A stretch of 64,000 nucleotides of DNA, from positions 1 to 64,000 of the forward strand of contig OMXE01000002.1 of the NCBI GenBank assembly GCA_900314935.1, given 5' to 3'. The translations under genes and the position numbers were made by a program. The stretch's first letter is position 1. Every line of letters starts with the position of its first letter. Origin of the DNA: an uncultured Prevotella sp. Its GTDB lineage: Bacteria > Bacteroidota > Bacteroidia > Bacteroidales > Bacteroidaceae. The notes under the pieces were generated by a model. The model ran no database searches. It was not told where the DNA came from and saw nothing but the letters and a program-made list of their open reading frames with translations. This document shows positions 1 through 7,817 of the stretch, piece by piece.

Positions 1-95
1 AAGATGCTAGTATCAATTTGGCCGAGTCGTGACAAACGAAGACAAAGTCAACATGAACGAGCTCGAACGAAGTTCAAGGTAGTCCTCTGAGCTTT

Positions 96-407
96 TTAAA
101 TACTTTCTGACAAGAAGCCACCCATCATACCACTACTGGCAGATGGGTGGTTCTCGTTTTTATGCATAGGTTCATCGTATCCAGTTGAGAATATCTGTTG
201 ATGATGTTTCCCGCATTTTGATATAGGCAAAGAGTTTCTTGCCCACTGCCGAAATTGTGTGCCCCTCTTTGATTTCACTCTATAGCCTACCGATATAATG
301 ACATCAAGATTATACATTTTGGTTTTATACCTTTTACCATCTCTAGCAGTTGTCAAGGAATCCTTGACTACTGAACTCTCCACGAGTTCATCTTCTCTGA
401 AATACAC
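96..407 (-). pseudogene. RhuM-family (virulence/DNA-binding) gene fragment
   Basis: The 103-residue frame contains the central block of RhuM-type proteins (PF13310 family): EDELVESSV, then a basic stretch, YNLDVIISVGYRV and TQFRQWA. Family members are normally several hundred residues with an N-terminal part before this block and a long C-terminal half; both are missing. After TQFRQWA the frame becomes unrelated sequence, while another frame continues as a plausible helix, so a frameshift is likely. The 5' end of the homology stops a few bases from a palindromic element at 413-468, so the upstream part was probably lost by a rearrangement there. Not expected to be functional. The family assignment is recognition by eye. 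Confidence 0.6.
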
Positions 408-412
408 TCATA

Positions 413-468
413 TTCCTCCGCCATATTAGTGTAATCACATGATTTCCAGAAGAATCGGAGCGGAGGAA
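413..468 (+). repeat. Palindromic element H1, copy A
   Basis: The outer arms are TTCCTCCGCC and GCGGAGGAA. The inner part reads TAATCACATGATT, close to the perfect palindrome TAATCATATGATTA seen in the second copy at 55770-55824, which lies in the opposite orientation. Nearly the whole element matches between the two copies. Confidence 0.85.
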
Positions 469-529
469 TTTAAGGGGGATATGTTTTGGAAGGAGTTAGT
501 AGTTGCATAATGACTCACCTTATATATTT

Positions 530-588
530 CTCCGCCAACAACATGTTGATCATAAGTCAGTTAGGTGATTTAGCGGAGCTTTTTTTTA
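530..588 (+). repeat. Palindromic element H2, copy A, ending in a T-run
   Basis: Arms CTCCGCCAA (530-538) and TTAGCGGAG (about 570-578) are followed by CTTTTTTTT. The structure could end plus-strand transcription. A related H2 lies at 55577-55626 without the T-run, so being a terminator is probably not its defining property. Confidence 0.7.
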
Positions 589-638
589 TTCACATCCTTC
601 ACACTTTCACAACGTCTGTTTACCTGCAAAATCCTACA

Positions 639-719
639 AGGCTTCTAACGCCCTCTAACCAGCCTTATAACTACCTCTAATCAGCCTTATAACTACCACT
701 AACTAGGCTTATAACTCCC
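639..719 (+). repeat. 22-bp tandem repeat, AGCCTTATAAC family, copy A
   Basis: Units start at 639 (degenerate), 661, 683 and 705, exactly 22 bp apart. Each begins AGCCTTATAAC or a close variant followed by 11 variable bases. The same family recurs at 55637-55746. The array ends just after the stop codon of the convergent gene at 737. Confidence 0.85.
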
Positions 720-736
720 ACAGAGAATATTTGTTC

Positions 737-1918
737 TCACGTATCACACAACGTCAAGATGAATACGTCTTCCAGTAGTTCCTTCTGATGACCGGGCAGG
801 ATGATGTGGTGGTTGCCGATGGGATTGGTGAGGAAATAGGCAGTTTGGTGCTTGTCGGCAAGGCGGATGACTTGCTGGGTGCGACAGAGATCGGGCTTCG
901 ATTGGTTCTCCACGAGGTGGCCTTCGGCAATGAAATGGCGGGAGAGATCGGCAGATACCTTGAAGATAGTAACGGGACCTTCTTTCATAAAGCCGCGTAT
1001 GGCAACGCCAATACCCGACTCGAAATGGGTGTCGTATTCGTAACGCTCCACCATATCAAGGGGGATGGTACAGTGAGCGAAAAGCATCTCACCGGTTTCA
1101 GGGTTGATGCGCAAAGGATTGGCTTGGAAACCAGAGATACCAAATAAGGAACGGGCAATCATCATGGTGAGCATAGCGGGCACATCTCCCTCGCAGCCAG
1201 CCACATAGCCCTCGGCGTTCAACTTTGCCAGCGCCAAGCAGCCCGTATTCTTGACTGATGTGAGAAGGTCGAAGCAGCGCAGCGTGAACCCTTGCAACTG
1301 GTATTCAGCGATAATGTCTTTCAGAGCTTCGTAGATACGCTCAGCTCCTGTCATGACATCGGTTGTTGCAGGACTGTTCCTCTTAGCAATGGTATTGAGC
1401 AGCTGCTGCATGGGAATGTCAATGAGCGAGATGCCCAGACGGTTTTTCACCACGTCTTTGTCGGCATGACTCGATATGAGCCAGTCGGAGGGCTCGCCGA
1501 TAATTCCCAGTCTCGTGCTTGCAAGCGTTCTTCTTGCCCCCTCTACCCTTTCGAGCATGTGGATGCGCTGAGCAACGTATGACGTACTGCCATGGATAAT
1601 CTCACCCTTGATGTTGTGCTGGCGCAGATAAGAAAGAATCTCCATGGAAGCGGCCAACGAGTTACTCTTGTCGGACGTGAGCAGATAGAACGGACGACTG
1701 CTCTTCTGCTGCAGCATGGGCAGCAGTCGACGGAAGATACCCTCTGTACCTCCTGTGCGGACATAAATCAGACTGAGCGGACTGCTACCATAGTCGGCAT
1801 AGTCGTTGCCCTTCATTTCATACGCAATGCCCAGTCCACCAAGGAACTCCTTAGTGACAGCATTCACGGCCTGTTCATCGTGAAGTTCAGAGGTGAGTGT
1901 GTAGATGACTGTTTTCAA
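737..1918 (-). CDS. L-fucose isomerase-like protein
   Basis: This 393-residue protein resembles the L-fucose/L-arabinose isomerase-like family, cytoplasmic Mn-dependent aldose-ketose isomerases or relatives of unknown substrate. The clearest signature is GCEGDVPA (E243, D245), where true fucose isomerases place a metal-binding acidic residue. It is shorter than classical FucI (about 590 residues), so it belongs to the short family and the substrate cannot be read from sequence. No sugar kinase, aldolase or transporter gene lies beside it. It stands alone on the minus strand, followed at its 3' side by a 22-bp repeat array. The gap to the upstream hydrolase gene is 31 bp, so co-transcription is possible. 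Confidence 0.7.
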   Translation of the reverse strand: MKTVIYTLTSELHDEQAVNAVTKEFLGGLGIAYEMKGNDYADYGSSPLSLIYVRTGGTEGIFRRLLPMLQQKSSRPFYLLTSDKSNSLAASMEILSYLRQHNIKGEIIHGSTSYVAQRIHMLERVEGARRTLASTRLGIIGEPSDWLISSHADKDVVKNRLGISLIDIPMQQLLNTIAKRNSPATTDVMTGAERIYEALKDIIAEYQLQGFTLRCFDLLTSVKNTGCLALAKLNAEGYVAGCEGDVPAMLTMMIARSLFGISGFQANPLRINPETGEMLFAHCTIPLDMVERYEYDTHFESGIGVAIRGFMKEGPVTIFKVSADLSRHFIAEGHLVENQSKPDLCRTQQVIRLADKHQTAYFLTNPIGNHHIILPGHQKELLEDVFILTLCDT

Positions 1919-1949
1919 TACTCAATAACTATAATTCATACCCTTATGA

Positions 1950-2792
1950 TTATTTCATGCCGGACCTGCTACTGAAGTTGATACGGACACCTTTGTCGTC
2001 AACCATCATGTCCATGCCGCCATTGTTACCGTTGCTGGCAGTAGGTTTGCGGACGCCATCCAGAACCTCGCGGCACATGTTCTTAATATCGGTAACACGC
2101 TGGGGCGTTTCCAGATTGTCACCGCTGTAATGACCCGGGAAGAGGAAACGGATGTCATGCTTCTTCATATAGTTCTCGATTCTCTCGGCGGTGTACATTT
2201 CGGTAGAAAGGTTAGTGAATACCAGCAGGTTGGTTGAGCCGAAAGCATCGCCACTGAATCCGTAATGTTGGGCCTTGTCGAAGAAAGTTGCACTTCCGGG
2301 AGTATGACCGGGAGTAAAGATCACCTCTATCTCACGACCGCCAAGGTCGATTACTTGACCATCGTTAAGATAACGGATCTGCCCCTTGTAGTTACGCATG
2401 TTATTCGGAACGATCGTCATGTCACCTGCATTCAGATAGACTTCAGGGAAAGGCCCTACCCCACCCACATGATCGCCATGGGCATGAGTGAGCACCATCG
2501 TGACAGGCTTGGAAGTGATCTTTGCCACGATCTTGTCCAAATCAGGTATATACACACCTGCATCTATCAGAATAGCACGCTCATTACCCTCAATGAGGTA
2601 GAGCGATTCGTTATAGAGTCTGTGTCCGTTTCCTATCCAGGTATGCTTGTCGAGCTGGCGGAACACCACTTCATCATCCTGATAAACCACTTTGCCGCGA
2701 AGGTCGCGACTGTTGATATCTGTTACCTGCGCCTGAACCATATACGGCATGAGGGCAAGAAGCATTACTGCCAAGATCTTGTAAGTTTTCAT
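1950..2792 (-). CDS. Secreted metallo-beta-lactamase-fold hydrolase
   Basis: The 280-residue protein begins with signal peptide [21 protein letters not shown], followed by a metallo-beta-lactamase fold. Zinc ligands are visible: HAHGDH (H103, H105, D107, H108), H163 in TPGHTPG, D182 in SGDAFG, and a late histidine in FPGHYSG. The motif set fits the broad MBL superfamily; substrate unknown (lactamase, lactonase and phosphodiesterase activities all occur in it). The start at 2792 is preferred over upstream ATGs because the signal peptide begins there. It diverges from glyA. Confidence 0.8.
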   Translation of the reverse strand: MKTYKILAVMLLALMPYMVQAQVTDINSRDLRGKVVYQDDEVVFRQLDKHTWIGNGHRLYNESLYLIEGNERAILIDAGVYIPDLDKIVAKITSKPVTMVLTHAHGDHVGGVGPFPEVYLNAGDMTIVPNNMRNYKGQIRYLNDGQVIDLGGREIEVIFTPGHTPGSATFFDKAQHYGFSGDAFGSTNLLVFTNLSTEMYTAERIENYMKKHDIRFLFPGHYSGDNLETPQRVTDIKNMCREVLDGVRKPTASNGNNGGMDMMVDDKGVRINFSSRSGMK

Positions 2793-2867
2793 ATTTATAA
2801 AGATTTCGTATATTATGATTTCTTTCGCTATTCTTTTTGCAAAAATAATAACAAAAAATGAAATGGG

Positions 2868-2920
2868 AAAGAAAAACACGTATTTCTTTTGCAATCTGCT
2901 CACTTATTCGTACCTTTGCA
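2868..2920 (+). promoter_or_regulatory. glyA promoter
   Basis: TTTG at 2888-2891 and TACCTTTG at 2911-2918 are separated by 19 bp. The -33 TTTG is the right arm of a short dyad (AAAGAAA 2868-2874, TTTCTTT 2883-2889). The 5' leader is about 22 nt. Confidence 0.8.
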
Positions 2921-2946
2921 CCACATTTCATCATAACCCAACAGAC

Positions 2947-4227
2947 ATGAAAAGAGACAACGAGATTTTCGAGTTGATTGAGAAAGAGCATCAGCGCCAG
3001 TTGAAAGGCATGGAGCTGATTGCCAGTGAGAACTTTGTAAGCGACCAGGTGATGGAGGCTATGGGCTCGTACCTGACCAACAAGTATGCCGAGGGCTACC
3101 CAGGTAAGCGCTACTACGGTGGCTGTCAGGTGGTGGATCAGGTGGAGCAGTTGGCCATCGACCGTGTTTGCAAGCTGTTCGGCGCCGAGTATGCCAACGT
3201 ACAGCCGCACTCAGGAGCACAGGCTAATGCAGCTGTTCTTCTGGCTGTTTTGAAGCCCGGCGACACCTTCATGGGTATGAACCTCGACCACGGCGGTCAC
3301 CTCTCTCATGGTTCCCACGTCAACACCTCCGGTATTCTGTACAACCCGATTGGTTATAACCTGAACAAGGAGACGGGTCGTGTGGATTACGACGAGATGG
3401 AGCAGTTGGCCCTTGAGCACAAACCCAAGCTGATTATCGGTGGTGGTAGTGCTTACAGTCGTGAGTGGGACTACAAGCGTATGCGTGAGATTGCCGACAA
3501 GGTAGGTGCCCTGCTAATGATCGATATGGCACATCCCGCTGGTCTGATTGCTGCTGGTCTGCTCGACAATCCTGTGAAGTATGCACACATCGTTACCTCT
3601 ACTACCCACAAGACCCTCCGTGGTCCACGTGGCGGTATTATCCTGATGGGTAAGGACTTCGACAATCCCTGGGGTTACACTACTCCGAAGGGTGTCGTGA
3701 AGAAGATGTCGCAGCTGTTGAACTCTGCCGTCTTCCCCGGACAGCAGGGCGGTCCGCTGGAGCATGTTATCGCTGCCAAGGCTGTTGCCTTCGGTGAGGC
3801 ACTGCAGCCTGAGTTCAAGGAGTGGGCTAAGCAGGTACAGAAGAATGCCAAGGTATTGGCCGAGGAACTGGTGAAGCGTGGTTTCCACATCGTGAGCGGC
3901 GGTACCGACAACCACTCGATGTTGGTTGACCTGCGTTCAAAGTATCCCGACCTGACTGGTAAGGTGGCTGAGAATGCGTTGGTTGCTGCCGACATCACCG
4001 TAAACAAGAACATGGTTCCGTTCGACAGTCGTAGCGCTTTCCAGACAAGCGGTCTGCGCTTAGGTACACCTGCCATCACTACCCGTGGTGCCAAGGAAGA
4101 CCTGATGGTACTGATTGCTGAGCTCATCGAGGAAGTGCTGAACGATCCCGAGAACGAAGAGGTAATCGCAAAGGTACGTGCCAAGGTGAACGACACCATG
4201 AAGAACTATCCTTTGTTCGCCTATTAA
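2947..4227 (+). CDS. glyA: Serine hydroxymethyltransferase
   Basis: Serine hydroxymethyltransferase is a cytoplasmic PLP enzyme interconverting serine plus tetrahydrofolate with glycine plus methylene-THF. The 426-residue length is normal. N-terminal LIASENF, the glycine-rich YYGGC region and the PLP-lysine motif [13 protein letters not shown] (K222) are intact. The start at 2947 is placed by the N-terminus MKRDNEIF and the promoter 29 bp upstream; longer in-frame starts would overlap that promoter. A strong intrinsic terminator follows. Monocistronic. Confidence 0.97.
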   Translation: MKRDNEIFELIEKEHQRQLKGMELIASENFVSDQVMEAMGSYLTNKYAEGYPGKRYYGGCQVVDQVEQLAIDRVCKLFGAEYANVQPHSGAQANAAVLLAVLKPGDTFMGMNLDHGGHLSHGSHVNTSGILYNPIGYNLNKETGRVDYDEMEQLALEHKPKLIIGGGSAYSREWDYKRMREIADKVGALLMIDMAHPAGLIAAGLLDNPVKYAHIVTSTTHKTLRGPRGGIILMGKDFDNPWGYTTPKGVVKKMSQLLNSAVFPGQQGGPLEHVIAAKAVAFGEALQPEFKEWAKQVQKNAKVLAEELVKRGFHIVSGGTDNHSMLVDLRSKYPDLTGKVAENALVAADITVNKNMVPFDSRSAFQTSGLRLGTPAITTRGAKEDLMVLIAELIEEVLNDPENEEVIAKVRAKVNDTMKNYPLFAY

Positions 4228-4255
4228 TAAAGAATAAGGTATAAGAATCTGCATA

Positions 4256-4284
4256 AGCCTCCTGATTCTTTCAGGAGGCTTTTT
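4256..4284 (+). terminator. Intrinsic terminator of glyA
   Basis: Perfect 10-bp stem AGCCTCCTGA / TCAGGAGGCT with a 5-base loop, followed by TTTTAT. Confidence 0.9.
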
Positions 4285-4310
4285 ATATGGTAAGACCCAT
4301 GATAAATAGA

Positions 4311-4342
4311 AATCGGGAACACCAAAGAAGGTGTTCCCGATT
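4311..4342 (-). terminator. Hairpin terminator after tRNA-Cys
   Basis: A 13-bp perfect stem (AATCGGGAACACC / GGTGTTCCCGATT) with a 6-base loop lies 10 bp beyond the tRNA 3' end on the minus strand, followed there by a T-rich but interrupted stretch. Confidence 0.7.
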
Positions 4343-4352
4343 CTTATTGGTG

Positions 4353-4423
4353 AGGTGCGTAGCAGAGTCGAACTGCTCTATATGGTTTTGCAGACCACCA
4401 CATAACCGCTTTGTTAACGCACC
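4353..4423 (-). tRNA. tRNA-Cys (GCA anticodon)
   Basis: Folded by eye: acceptor GGTGCGT pairs with ACGCACC, discriminator base T, anticodon stem GTGGT/ACCAT enclosing CTGCAAA (anticodon GCA), T-loop GTTCGACTC. The 71-nt length and T73 fit bacterial tRNA-Cys. CCA is not encoded. Its own promoter lies at 4443-4474. Confidence 0.93.
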
Positions 4424-4442
4424 TTATTTGCTAAAGCGAGTG

Positions 4443-4474
4443 CAAAGGTACGCTATTTATTTGTATCTTGCAAA
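4443..4474 (-). promoter_or_regulatory. tRNA-Cys promoter
   Basis: Read on the minus strand: TTTG at 4471-4474 and TACCTTTG at 4443-4450, 20 bp apart, 19 bp upstream of the tRNA. The -33 box lies inside the 3' end of the small gene at 4453-4647. Confidence 0.8.
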
Positions 4475-4647
4475 TTTTTAGGGCACTTTTTTGTTTTCCC
4501 TTGTCGTTTCATCTCCTTCATCGAACACCCTTCACAACAGCAACAAGGATCGTCTGCATGATGGAGAACATGATAGATACGCCAAGCGGCATAGGCCACC
4601 GCCAGAACCAATATGACACCTAATATAATATATTGAACATTCATCAT
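4453..4647 (-). CDS. FeoB-associated Cys-rich small membrane protein
   Basis: A 64-residue protein with one N-terminal transmembrane helix (about residues 5-24) and a cytoplasmic tail containing CCCCEGC and a later cysteine. This is the layout of FeoB-associated Cys-rich membrane proteins (PF12669 type), thought to assist ferrous iron uptake. No feoB or feoA is in this window, so its partner must be elsewhere. Its ATG overlaps the TGA of the acyltransferase gene (ATGA), so it is translationally coupled as the last gene of the polyene operon, although its function is probably unrelated. Confidence 0.75.
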   Translation of the reverse strand: MMNVQYIILGVILVLAVAYAAWRIYHVLHHADDPCCCCEGCSMKEMKRQGKTKKCPKNLQDTNK

Positions 4648-5771
4648 ACTAATGTTCGTTCCACAGGATTAGCATAGATTCCCAAGAAGATATCTTTGAG
4701 AACATCTGGCTCACTGATCTCGAACTCGTTGAGTTTCTCCATATACTGCAGGAAAGCATCTTTTTCCTCCTGTGTGTAATGGTTGGAGAAAGTGCGCTGC
4801 CCATAGCGCAGATCATGGGCGATATAGTTATTCGGGGTGAGCTGATATGCTTTGACGATACGTTCATCAAGAAGATTTGCCACCCGCTTGTGATACTCGT
4901 TGTTGGTACAGCTATTGAACTGCTGAAGGTCGTTGCGGGTTATCGGTTCACAGAACGTAATGTTCACCCTACCCTTCTGTTGAACAATACCCGTAAGGAT
5001 GCTGTTCAGATCCTCGCCCGGCTTCTTGATATACTTGGCATTTCTCGATTCGTACAACTCCAGCGCCTTGAGGATATCGCACGACTCCCATTCGTAAGAC
5101 ACCGAAACGGGTACGATGTGAAGCTCGTCTAAGGCCCCGATCTTATCATCCTGACAGCTCAGACAGAACATCTTGATAATGCCCTGATCGGTAGCATCTA
5201 TACCATTCTTTGTTCTACCGTTACGCTGAGCAATCCACACCGATTCATGCTGCTCTGTAATCACATGACGGATATACTCAGAGAGGTGCAGAGAACTCAT
5301 GTAGAAATCTTTCATATTACCGCCTCGTTCTACTCGGAACATCTTGTTCGACTTCCCGATATCAATCACCAAAGGCGATGACATCAGGTTCGCTCCGAAG
5401 GTGATTTGTGTGGTTTCATGACCGTTCTTGTACAGGATATACTGCATCAGACATGAGTCGAGCACAATATCACGGTGATTCGACACGAAGAGATAGTTCT
5501 TATTACGGTCAAGATGCTCAATGCCATGATAGGTGAACGCGGTGGTGCTCCGAGCTATCACCTGTTCGTTTACGCTCTTCATCACCTCCAGCTGGAAGTC
5601 GCGAATGGTGCGGAACCCCAGCATCATCTCCTTCACCTCCTTTAGCGGACGGTCGGGATAGACATACGAAGAGAGCAGTGCCATGAAATTACTGTTCACA
5701 ATACGGTTCATGGCCGCAGGAATCTCCTCGTCGTAATACGGACGGATATCGTCGAACTTGGATTGTTGCAT
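4644..5771 (-). CDS. PlsC-like acyltransferase
   Basis: A 375-residue protein of the lysophosphatidate/glycerol-phosphate acyltransferase superfamily. The catalytic motif is NHRDIVLD (H99, D105), one residue longer than the usual HX4D, followed by a conserved substrate-binding region ending near SVWIAQRNGR. It probably transfers an acyl group to a lipid hydroxyl; it may attach the polyene acyl chain to its lipid carrier or be a housekeeping enzyme. It lies 13 bp downstream of the ligase gene in the same operon and is coupled to the following small gene by an ATGA overlap. The acceptor is unknown. Confidence 0.8.
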   Translation of the reverse strand: MQQSKFDDIRPYYDEEIPAAMNRIVNSNFMALLSSYVYPDRPLKEVKEMMLGFRTIRDFQLEVMKSVNEQVIARSTTAFTYHGIEHLDRNKNYLFVSNHRDIVLDSCLMQYILYKNGHETTQITFGANLMSSPLVIDIGKSNKMFRVERGGNMKDFYMSSLHLSEYIRHVITEQHESVWIAQRNGRTKNGIDATDQGIIKMFCLSCQDDKIGALDELHIVPVSVSYEWESCDILKALELYESRNAKYIKKPGEDLNSILTGIVQQKGRVNITFCEPITRNDLQQFNSCTNNEYHKRVANLLDERIVKAYQLTPNNYIAHDLRYGQRTFSNHYTQEEKDAFLQYMEKLNEFEISEPDVLKDIFLGIYANPVERTLV

Positions 5772-5784
5772 CTTTTATGGTGTA

Positions 5785-7101
5785 TTATGAATGATTACGC
5801 AGATCGATGAATTTGACGGGTTTCCTACTCTTGGCGGGGAAATTGATACCAGCAATCTCCTTCACTGGCAGGATTTCCACTCGGGGAGCCACACGTATTC
5901 GAGCACGGAAACGGTCTTTAAGATCTTTGATTACGTTATTGACGGGCATCTGTTCATACGATTGTTTCAATCCCACCTTCACCACTACATCATCTGTTCC
6001 GCTTTCTGTGTCCTGGACGTAGATGACATAGTTCTCGATATAATCGGTATTGTCGAGCACATCGTTGATGGCCGGCGGATAGAGGGTGGTACCCTTCAGC
6101 TTGATCATATTGTGCTTCCGTCCTATCAATGGCGTCAGTCGGTAGCTGTTGCGACCGCACTTGCACGGCTCTACCACCTTGGCACACATATCCCCAGTGC
6201 GGAAACGGAGCAGCGGCATAGCCTCTACACCCAGTGTGGTAACCACCACCTCGCCCGTCTCACCATCGGCTACAGGCAGGTCATCCTCACCGATAATCTC
6301 CACGATGATCAGTTCAGGATGCACATGTCCGCCCATACCATAAGGACATTCCGAGAAGGTGGCCCCCATCTCGGTACTGCTATAGGTGGCAAACAACTGC
6401 ACCTCGGGCCACTTCTCGTGGATCTTCCTGCCCAAGAGATTCAGGTTGAACTGCTGGTCACGCAGTCCTTCACCTATACCGATGATGCGTTTGACTGATG
6501 AGTTCCTGTAGTCAATACCATGATCCTCGGCATATTGGATGAGTCGTAGGATGAACGACGGTACGCAGAGAATCGTATCGGGCTTGATGCGACGGATGGT
6601 ATCCCACTGCAGTTCAGGGATGCCGTTCCCCACACGGATGATGCTCGCCCCCAGTTCACGGATTCCCAGGAAATACGCCAGTCCTGCCATAAACCGTTTA
6701 TCGAGGGTAGTCATCAACTGCAGGATACTCCCTGGTTTCAGTCCTGCGCACTCAAACGATTTCTTTTCGTTCAAAGCCAGTCGTTGGAGATCATTTTCCG
6801 TACAACCAAACGTCACCGGATCACCCAAGGTTCCGCTGGTGGTGATGTAGTCAACAATCTTATCTTTGGGACAGCAGAGGAAGTCCTCATTGAAGAGCTG
6901 TAAGTCCTTTTTCTCCGTAAACGGGATCTTTACTAAGTCCTCTATATGTCTGATCTTCTGAATATTGATCTCACACTTCTCGAACATCCGTCTGTAGTAG
7001 CGCGAATGCTCCTGCAGATAAAGCAGTGTTTCCTGCAGTTTCCTTTCCTGAAAAGCCTTGATCTCCTCTGGAGACTGGTATTCTATATCTATCTTATCCA
7101 T
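5785..7101 (-). CDS. Phenylacetate-CoA ligase-like acyl-activating enzyme
   Basis: This 438-residue protein of the PaaK-type adenylate-forming family activates a carboxylic acid as acyl-AMP and loads it on CoA or ACP. Visible motifs are the phosphate-binding TTSGTLGDP, YSSTEMG in the core, the hinge-region FRTGD, and a C-terminal lid with a GRK motif. In aryl-polyene loci such an enzyme loads the aromatic starter (often 4-hydroxybenzoate or a cinnamate), and that is the likely role here. The start at 7101 overlaps the previous gene by 13 bp; an ATG at 7122 is the alternative. The substrate is inferred from context only. Confidence 0.8.
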   Translation of the reverse strand: MDKIDIEYQSPEEIKAFQERKLQETLLYLQEHSRYYRRMFEKCEINIQKIRHIEDLVKIPFTEKKDLQLFNEDFLCCPKDKIVDYITTSGTLGDPVTFGCTENDLQRLALNEKKSFECAGLKPGSILQLMTTLDKRFMAGLAYFLGIRELGASIIRVGNGIPELQWDTIRRIKPDTILCVPSFILRLIQYAEDHGIDYRNSSVKRIIGIGEGLRDQQFNLNLLGRKIHEKWPEVQLFATYSSTEMGATFSECPYGMGGHVHPELIIVEIIGEDDLPVADGETGEVVVTTLGVEAMPLLRFRTGDMCAKVVEPCKCGRNSYRLTPLIGRKHNMIKLKGTTLYPPAINDVLDNTDYIENYVIYVQDTESGTDDVVVKVGLKQSYEQMPVNNVIKDLKDRFRARIRVAPRVEILPVKEIAGINFPAKSRKPVKFIDLRNHS

Positions 7102-7817
7102 TTCAAAAAAATATCTAACCATTTGTGCTTGTCGATGCCGAAACCATGTCCTCCCTTCTCGTATTGAAGATAGAGATGCCTTTTCCCTTCGGCAGTCAAG
7201 GCTTTGTCCATCAATACCGAATGGTGGTAATCCACCACAGGGTCGTCCTTGCAGTTCAGCAGGAACACGGGCGCCTTGACATCCTTGGCACGTCTTTCTA
7301 AAGATAACGAGTCTTGCAACGTTTTATTGTATTTTCGGTACTCCCCCAATAAGCCTCTACGACTACGTTTATGCACATACGGTTTCCGCATGGTCACCAC
7401 CGGATAGATGGCCGCTACGAAGTCGGGCCTGTCCTCGATGGCACTGAGTAGCGCGAGATGTCCCCCTGCCGAATAGCCAATTACGCCCACCACACGGTGC
7501 GACTTCCGTGCCTCCCTGATGGCTTCCTTGATGTCTTCTAACGCATCAGGGTACTGATGTCCACGGTAGAACAACCTACTGTGCATGACATGTGCAAAGA
7601 TGCCCGACACGCGGTAGTGCAGCAGATAAGCATCGTAGCCCCGTTCCTGCAGAGCCTGGACGGTGGGGGCGCCCTCATTCTTGATGTCAAGCCAGCAGTA
7701 GCTACCACCGGGACAGACGATAAAGACCGTATCGGAGGCAACGCGGGGATAGACATGCGTGACCGCCGAAGCCGTCAATGCAGCCATCCATAAGAGCAGT
7801 AGTACAACCTTTCTCAT
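7089..7817 (-). CDS. Secreted alpha/beta-hydrolase (BD-FAE/xylanase-esterase-like)
   Basis: The 242-residue protein has a signal peptide (residues 1-18) and an alpha/beta-hydrolase fold with nucleophile elbow GYSAGGH (S116), a likely acid in CKDDPVVDY and histidine in GGHGF. The oxyanion region is CPGGSY, as in carbohydrate-esterase-like hydrolases. It may trim an ester in the polyene lipid or be an unrelated esterase. Its ATG overlaps the stop of the upstream oxidoreductase by 4 bp, so it is fully embedded in the operon. Periplasmic by inference. Confidence 0.78.
   Translation of the reverse strand: MRKVVLLLLWMAALTASAVTHVYPRVASDTVFIVCPGGSYCWLDIKNEGAPTVQALQERGYDAYLLHYRVSGIFAHVMHSRLFYRGHQYPDALEDIKEAIREARKSHRVVGVIGYSAGGHLALLSAIEDRPDFVAAIYPVVTMRKPYVHKRSRRGLLGEYRKYNKTLQDSLSLERRAKDVKAPVFLLNCKDDPVVDYHHSVLMDKALTAEGKRHLYLQYEKGGHGFGIDKHKWLDIFLKWIR

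Larger units (their letters stand above)
408..736. other. Gene-free stretch with two hairpins and 22-bp repeats
   Basis: This gap holds hairpin H1 (413-468), hairpin H2 with a following T-run (530-588) and a 22-bp tandem repeat (639-719). A short open frame at 486-680 runs through these repeats and is judged not to be a gene. Confidence 0.7.

Noticed and set aside
486..680. Small protein gene of 64 codons
   Set aside because: The frame runs through hairpin H2, a T-run and the 22-bp array; no recognisable protein features.
2674..3210. Minus-strand gene opposite the start of glyA
   Set aside because: It lies antisense to the well-supported glyA and its promoter, without a recognisable domain.
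4353..4647. Functional link between tRNA-Cys and the adjacent Cys-rich protein
   Set aside because: tRNA-Cys has its own promoter and terminator; nothing in the sequence supports more than coincidence.
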